DNA of 64,000 bases from Pseudomonadota bacterium. GTDB lineage: Bacteria; Pseudomonadota; Gammaproteobacteria; Burkholderiales; Burkholderiaceae_E. The position numbers and the translations under genes are program-made. Below are positions 60,433-64,000 of the stretch, piece by piece. Under the pieces are notes generated by a model. It did not search any database and was not told the DNA's origin. It was given only the letters and a program-made list of their open reading frames with translations. Each line of letters starts with the position of its first letter. Position 1 is the stretch's first letter. The stretch is taken from assembly GCA_029779435.1 (NCBI GenBank), contig JAKPAM010000008.1, positions 1-64,000 of the forward strand, in the 5' to 3' direction.

Positions 60433-61283
60433 CATCTCGGCGTCGCGCTTTCCCCCTCGCCTTCCTGCCGCGCCTGCGCGCCCTCGGCCGCGATGCGTCC
60501 CAGTGCCTGCAACAGCCCGTCCGGCAGGCCCTGGGCGTCCTTGTTGCCCTGGGCCGCCGCGGCGATCATCGCCACGCCCTCGGTGCTCGTCACGCGCCCC
60601 AACGCCATCATCGCGTAGTCGACGTTGTCGGTCCCGACCTGGCCGAGCAGGTACTGGACGCCATCGGTCGTGCCCGAGTTGGCGATGCCGTACAGCGAGG
60701 CCATCGTCACCGGTGAGCGGCGTTCCCCGTTGTCGGCCGCGACGATGGCGGCCAGCCCTTCGACCGCGGCCGGATTCTCCGAGCGCTCGAGCACCTGCAG
60801 GATCCGGCCACGCGCGCTTTCCTGGACCGCCCCGTAGCTGTCGGCCAGCGACCGCATCGCCGCGCCGTCGCCGCCGCGCGCCAGCGCGCCGGCGGCGGCC
60901 CGCTCGACGGCCGGATCGTCGGTCGTCAGCAGCGCCTGCACATAGGCCACCGCATTGCCCGGCCCGATCCCCGCTTCGATCCGTCGGGCCAGCGCGATCG
61001 CCTCATCCCCGGCAGGCATGCCGCGCAAGCGCTCGAAGTCATCGAGCGCCGCCTGCATCGACGCGGGCTGCGATGCCAGCCACGCGGAGCCGGTGCCGCG
61101 GGCCGATGGCGATGCTCCCCCGTCGACCTGCCCACCGGGCAGGCGATCAGTCAGCGGCGACGCGGGCGCCGAGGAGGACGCCGCATCGGCGACCACCGGC
61201 GGCGGCGCATCGTCGTGCATCAGGACCGCCACGACAGCGGCGACCGCCATCGCCACCAGCGAGAGTTTCCATTTCATCGTCAT
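60432..61283 (-). CDS. HEAT-repeat-like exported protein
   Basis: N-terminal hydrophobic anchor; repeats such as AAAGALARGGDGAAMRSLADSYG. Confidence 0.6.
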   Translation of the reverse strand: MTMKWKLSLVAMAVAAVVAVLMHDDAPPPVVADAASSSAPASPLTDRLPGGQVDGGASPSARGTGSAWLASQPASMQAALDDFERLRGMPAGDEAIALARRIEAGIGPGNAVAYVQALLTTDDPAVERAAAGALARGGDGAAMRSLADSYGAVQESARGRILQVLERSENPAAVEGLAAIVAADNGERRSPVTMASLYGIANSGTTDGVQYLLGQVGTDNVDYAMMALGRVTSTEGVAMIAAAAQGNKDAQGLPDGLLQALGRIAAEGAQARQEGEGESATPR

Positions 61284-61297
61284 GCCTCCGGCGCCGA

Positions 61298-62902
61298 TCA
61301 GTTGATCGACACGTCGATGCGCGTCACGTTGTTGGTCTCATCGAGCTCGTCGATGACGTTCATCGGGTCCATCGTGATCTCCAGCACGTACTGCCCTGCC
61401 GGCACGCCGGTGATGTCGATCCACTGCCCGGACAGGCTGGAGCTGTAGACGTCGGCCCAGCCCGCCTGGATGCCCTGGGAACTGCAGTTGTAGCGGGCAG
61501 CCGGGTTCGCGCCGCTTGCGATACGCGTGATGTCCATCAGGCAGAAGCCCACCTTACGGCCGGTCCGCACGACGGCGCCGCTGCCGTCCAGCAAGCGATA
61601 CTCCGCGAAGCTGCGGAAGTGGTAGTGGCCGTGGCACGCGCCCCACTCGAACGCCGGATTGTTGGACGGGTTGCCCAGCACGAGGTCGGCGGTACCCATG
61701 TTGCGCGACTGCGTGCTGAAGCGCAGCAGGCGCTTGGTCCCCGCGGTAATGGTTCCTTCGGCGACGTCGCACGAGTTGGCGGCGAAGGTCTCGGTCGTGA
61801 TGCGCGGATTGGCGGCCGGCCCCCAGGCGGTCAGGTCCGGCTTGCCGGCAGCCGCGGCGCCGGTCCATTGGGCCTTGAGCGATACGCCTGAATAAGCGCG
61901 ATAGCCGTGCACCATCAGATAGTAGTCGCCGGCACGCGGCGTGGGGATCGTGACGGTCTCGTTGTTGCCGCTGGCGTACGGACGCTGGTCCCAGGTCGAC
62001 GTGGTCGCGAGCTGTCCGTACTTGACGTACAGATCGGCATCGCCGCTGCCGCCGGACAAGTTGAACGTCACGCTGGCGACACCGCTCGGCACCGCGAACT
62101 TGAAGTTGGACACGCTGGAGGTCGCGCCCGACAGGTTGCCGACCACGACGCCATTGGTCAGCGACTGCAGCGGCGCGTTGATCCGGTACGAGCCCGTGGC
62201 GACCGCGCTCTGCGCATAGCCATCAGCGAACGCGACCGCCTTGACGTCGGTATTGGACGTCACCATGATCGGCGCGTTGTAGACCTCGGACGCCGACGTC
62301 GGCGTCGTGCCATTGGTCGTGAAGCGGATGACCGAGCTGGGTGTCGTGGCGCTTAGCGAGACGTTGACTTGTCCGGAATACGTGCCGGGCGTCGGCGAGA
62401 ACGTCGGCGTGCTGGCCGCGACCGTGGTCGTGGCACCGGCCGCATTGTGCGTCGCGGTGAGCCTCACGCCGCTATAGGACGAATAGGCGCGGATCATCAC
62501 GTACCAGACGCCCGATCTCGGGTTGGTGACGTTGACGGTCTCGTTCGATCCGGACATATAAGGACGATAGTCCCAAATGGCGGTCGTCGGAGGACTTCCG
62601 TATCGCACGTAGAGATCGGCATCGCCTTGCGAGCCGGTGATCGCGAACGTCGCGCGAGTCGCACCGGCCGGCACGGTCAACGCATAGTAGGTCATGTTCT
62701 GGCTCGACGCGGACAACGCTGCAGTGCTCTGGCCGCTGACCAGCGCAATGGGCGCGCTCGCCGTTTGCGCGACGGCATCCGATGACGGAAACGCCGCCAG
62801 CATCAGGGCGGCGGGCGGCGTGAATGCAAAGGAAACGGCCAACAGGCAGCCGGGCAGCTTGTTCCGCATGGTATGAGTCATCCCCAGAATGGCCTTCGCC
62901 AC
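61298..62902 (-). CDS. Secreted lysyl oxidase family protein with PPC-like and chitobiase-type domains
   Basis: FEWGACHGHYHFRSFAEYRL (Cu His triad CHxHYH), RKVGFCLMD, WADVYSSSLSGQWIDITGVPAGQYVLEITMDPMNVIDELDETNNVTR; two PPC-like repeats (DADLYVRYG, DADLYVKYG). Confidence 0.92.
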   Translation of the reverse strand: MAKAILGMTHTMRNKLPGCLLAVSFAFTPPAALMLAAFPSSDAVAQTASAPIALVSGQSTAALSASSQNMTYYALTVPAGATRATFAITGSQGDADLYVRYGSPPTTAIWDYRPYMSGSNETVNVTNPRSGVWYVMIRAYSSYSGVRLTATHNAAGATTTVAASTPTFSPTPGTYSGQVNVSLSATTPSSVIRFTTNGTTPTSASEVYNAPIMVTSNTDVKAVAFADGYAQSAVATGSYRINAPLQSLTNGVVVGNLSGATSSVSNFKFAVPSGVASVTFNLSGGSGDADLYVKYGQLATTSTWDQRPYASGNNETVTIPTPRAGDYYLMVHGYRAYSGVSLKAQWTGAAAAGKPDLTAWGPAANPRITTETFAANSCDVAEGTITAGTKRLLRFSTQSRNMGTADLVLGNPSNNPAFEWGACHGHYHFRSFAEYRLLDGSGAVVRTGRKVGFCLMDITRIASGANPAARYNCSSQGIQAGWADVYSSSLSGQWIDITGVPAGQYVLEITMDPMNVIDELDETNNVTRIDVSIN

Positions 62903-63142
62903 TCAGATCGTTGAAAAGGTTCTTGTCGTGCTCTGCCGCACGGCGTGAAAGCGCTGGACCCGCAGCCGGCGATCGGTGACGGATGTTGTCAGCCCACCGT
63001 TAGCAAGTAAATGCGGAATGTCACGTTCACGGCCGGCCTTCACCATTAGTCACCATCGTTACAACCGATAAGCGGCCATCCGCTTCGCATGGATGGCTGG
63101 ATACAATCGGACACTTTCCTTCGATCCTGCGGCCCTTCCCCG

Positions 63143-64000
63143 ATGCGCTCCTGTCCACCCCGTCTTCGACACACGTTGCGACGATGGTCTTCGATTGGCG
63201 GCGTCCTCTTCGTGTTGGGCACCGCGCAGGCAGCGTCCCCCGCATCGTCCGGCCCGGGATCATCCGCCTCGATTTCCCAGGCATCGACGGCTGCGTCGAA
63301 CGCACTCGAGGTTCGCCTGACGGCGTCCGGCGCGCCGCTAAGCGTCAACCAGTCCGGTGCGCTATCCGATGCCAAGGGGCGCGCGCTGACGATCTCGCGG
63401 CTCGACATGCTGTTGTCGCAGTTCAGCCTGCAGCGCCGCGACGGATCGTGGACGAGCGCGCCCGGCTGGCGCGGCTTCTTCCGCGGCGACCTGACGGCGC
63501 GTCCCTTGTCGCTGCCGCCCCTTCCGGCCGGCGACTACATCGCCGCCCGCTTTTCGGTCGGCGTTCCGCCCCAGGAGAACCATGGCGACCCCAATCGACT
63601 GGCGCCGGACGACCCTTTGCATCCGCTGGTCAATGGACTGCATTGGGGCTGGAAGGGCGGCTATGTGTTCCTGGCCTTGGAGGGTCACTGGCGGCCGGAC
63701 CACGCGCCGGCCGGCACGACCGGGGGTTATTCGTATCACCTGGCCGACGATGCCAACCTGGTCACCGTCACGCTGCCCGGGCCCGTTCGCGTTCGCCCCG
63801 GCGACGGACTGTGCGTAGCGCTCGACGCCAGCCGCCTGCTGAAGCCGATCGACATCAGCCGCGACGGCGATTCGACGCACTCGCGAACGCAGGATGCGCT
63901 GGTGGTCGCGCTGAAAGACAGCCTGCGCGGAGCGTTCTCGCTCGGCTGCGCGAACGGCGGCGCGGGACAGGCGGCCGCCTCCCCCGCTACCGCCGCACTC
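63143..64000 (+). CDS. MbnP-family protein (partial; runs off window end)
   Basis: Open frame from ATG 63143 to window end: LTISRLDMLLSQFSLQRRDGSW ... LPAGDYIAARFSVGVPPQENHGDPN ... NGLHWGWKGGYVFLALEGHW. Confidence 0.82.
   Translation, partial: MRSCPPRLRHTLRRWSSIGGVLFVLGTAQAASPASSGPGSSASISQASTAASNALEVRLTASGAPLSVNQSGALSDAKGRALTISRLDMLLSQFSLQRRDGSWTSAPGWRGFFRGDLTARPLSLPPLPAGDYIAARFSVGVPPQENHGDPNRLAPDDPLHPLVNGLHWGWKGGYVFLALEGHWRPDHAPAGTTGGYSYHLADDANLVTVTLPGPVRVRPGDGLCVALDASRLLKPIDISRDGDSTHSRTQDALVVALKDSLRGAFSLGCANGGAGQAAASPATAAL

Overview
High-GC chromosomal window, probably from a Burkholderiales-type betaproteobacterium (inferred from Bug/TctC proteins and gene content). Main blocks: (1) a minus-strand cobalamin uptake/salvage operon (btuB-cobU-btuF-btuC-btuD-cobO-cbiB-cobC-like) preceded by a well-conserved cobalamin riboswitch; (2) a copper/redox secretome cluster headed by an 1868-aa lipoprotein that joins a galactose-oxidase-type copper radical oxidase with all catalytic residues to F5/8-like, PKD and YVTN propeller domains and a di-heme cytochrome c peroxidase-like module, followed by a c-type cytochrome and a SCO copper chaperone; (3) hsp20 with a sigma-32-like promoter and a ROSE-like RNA thermometer candidate; (4) a FecI-FecR-FecA-type system and a second siderophore receptor with Fur-box-like sequences; (5) 'graveyard' segments with gene fragments (UvrD-type helicase, YjjJ/HipA-like, Phd antitoxin, DUF3016, and a CnoX-type thioredoxin copy with an exact 708-bp in-frame deletion); (6) a C25 (gingipain-family) peptidase without an evident signal peptide; (7) a 272-bp noncoding element built as a near-perfect three-way junction of nested inverted repeats; (8) a TctABC transporter, WS/DGAT-type acyltransferase, M20 peptidase, MetC and porin; (9) a bacterial lysyl oxidase with conserved Cu and LTQ residues, divergent from an MbnP-family gene cut by the window end. 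All assignments come from reading the sequence; no searches were run.
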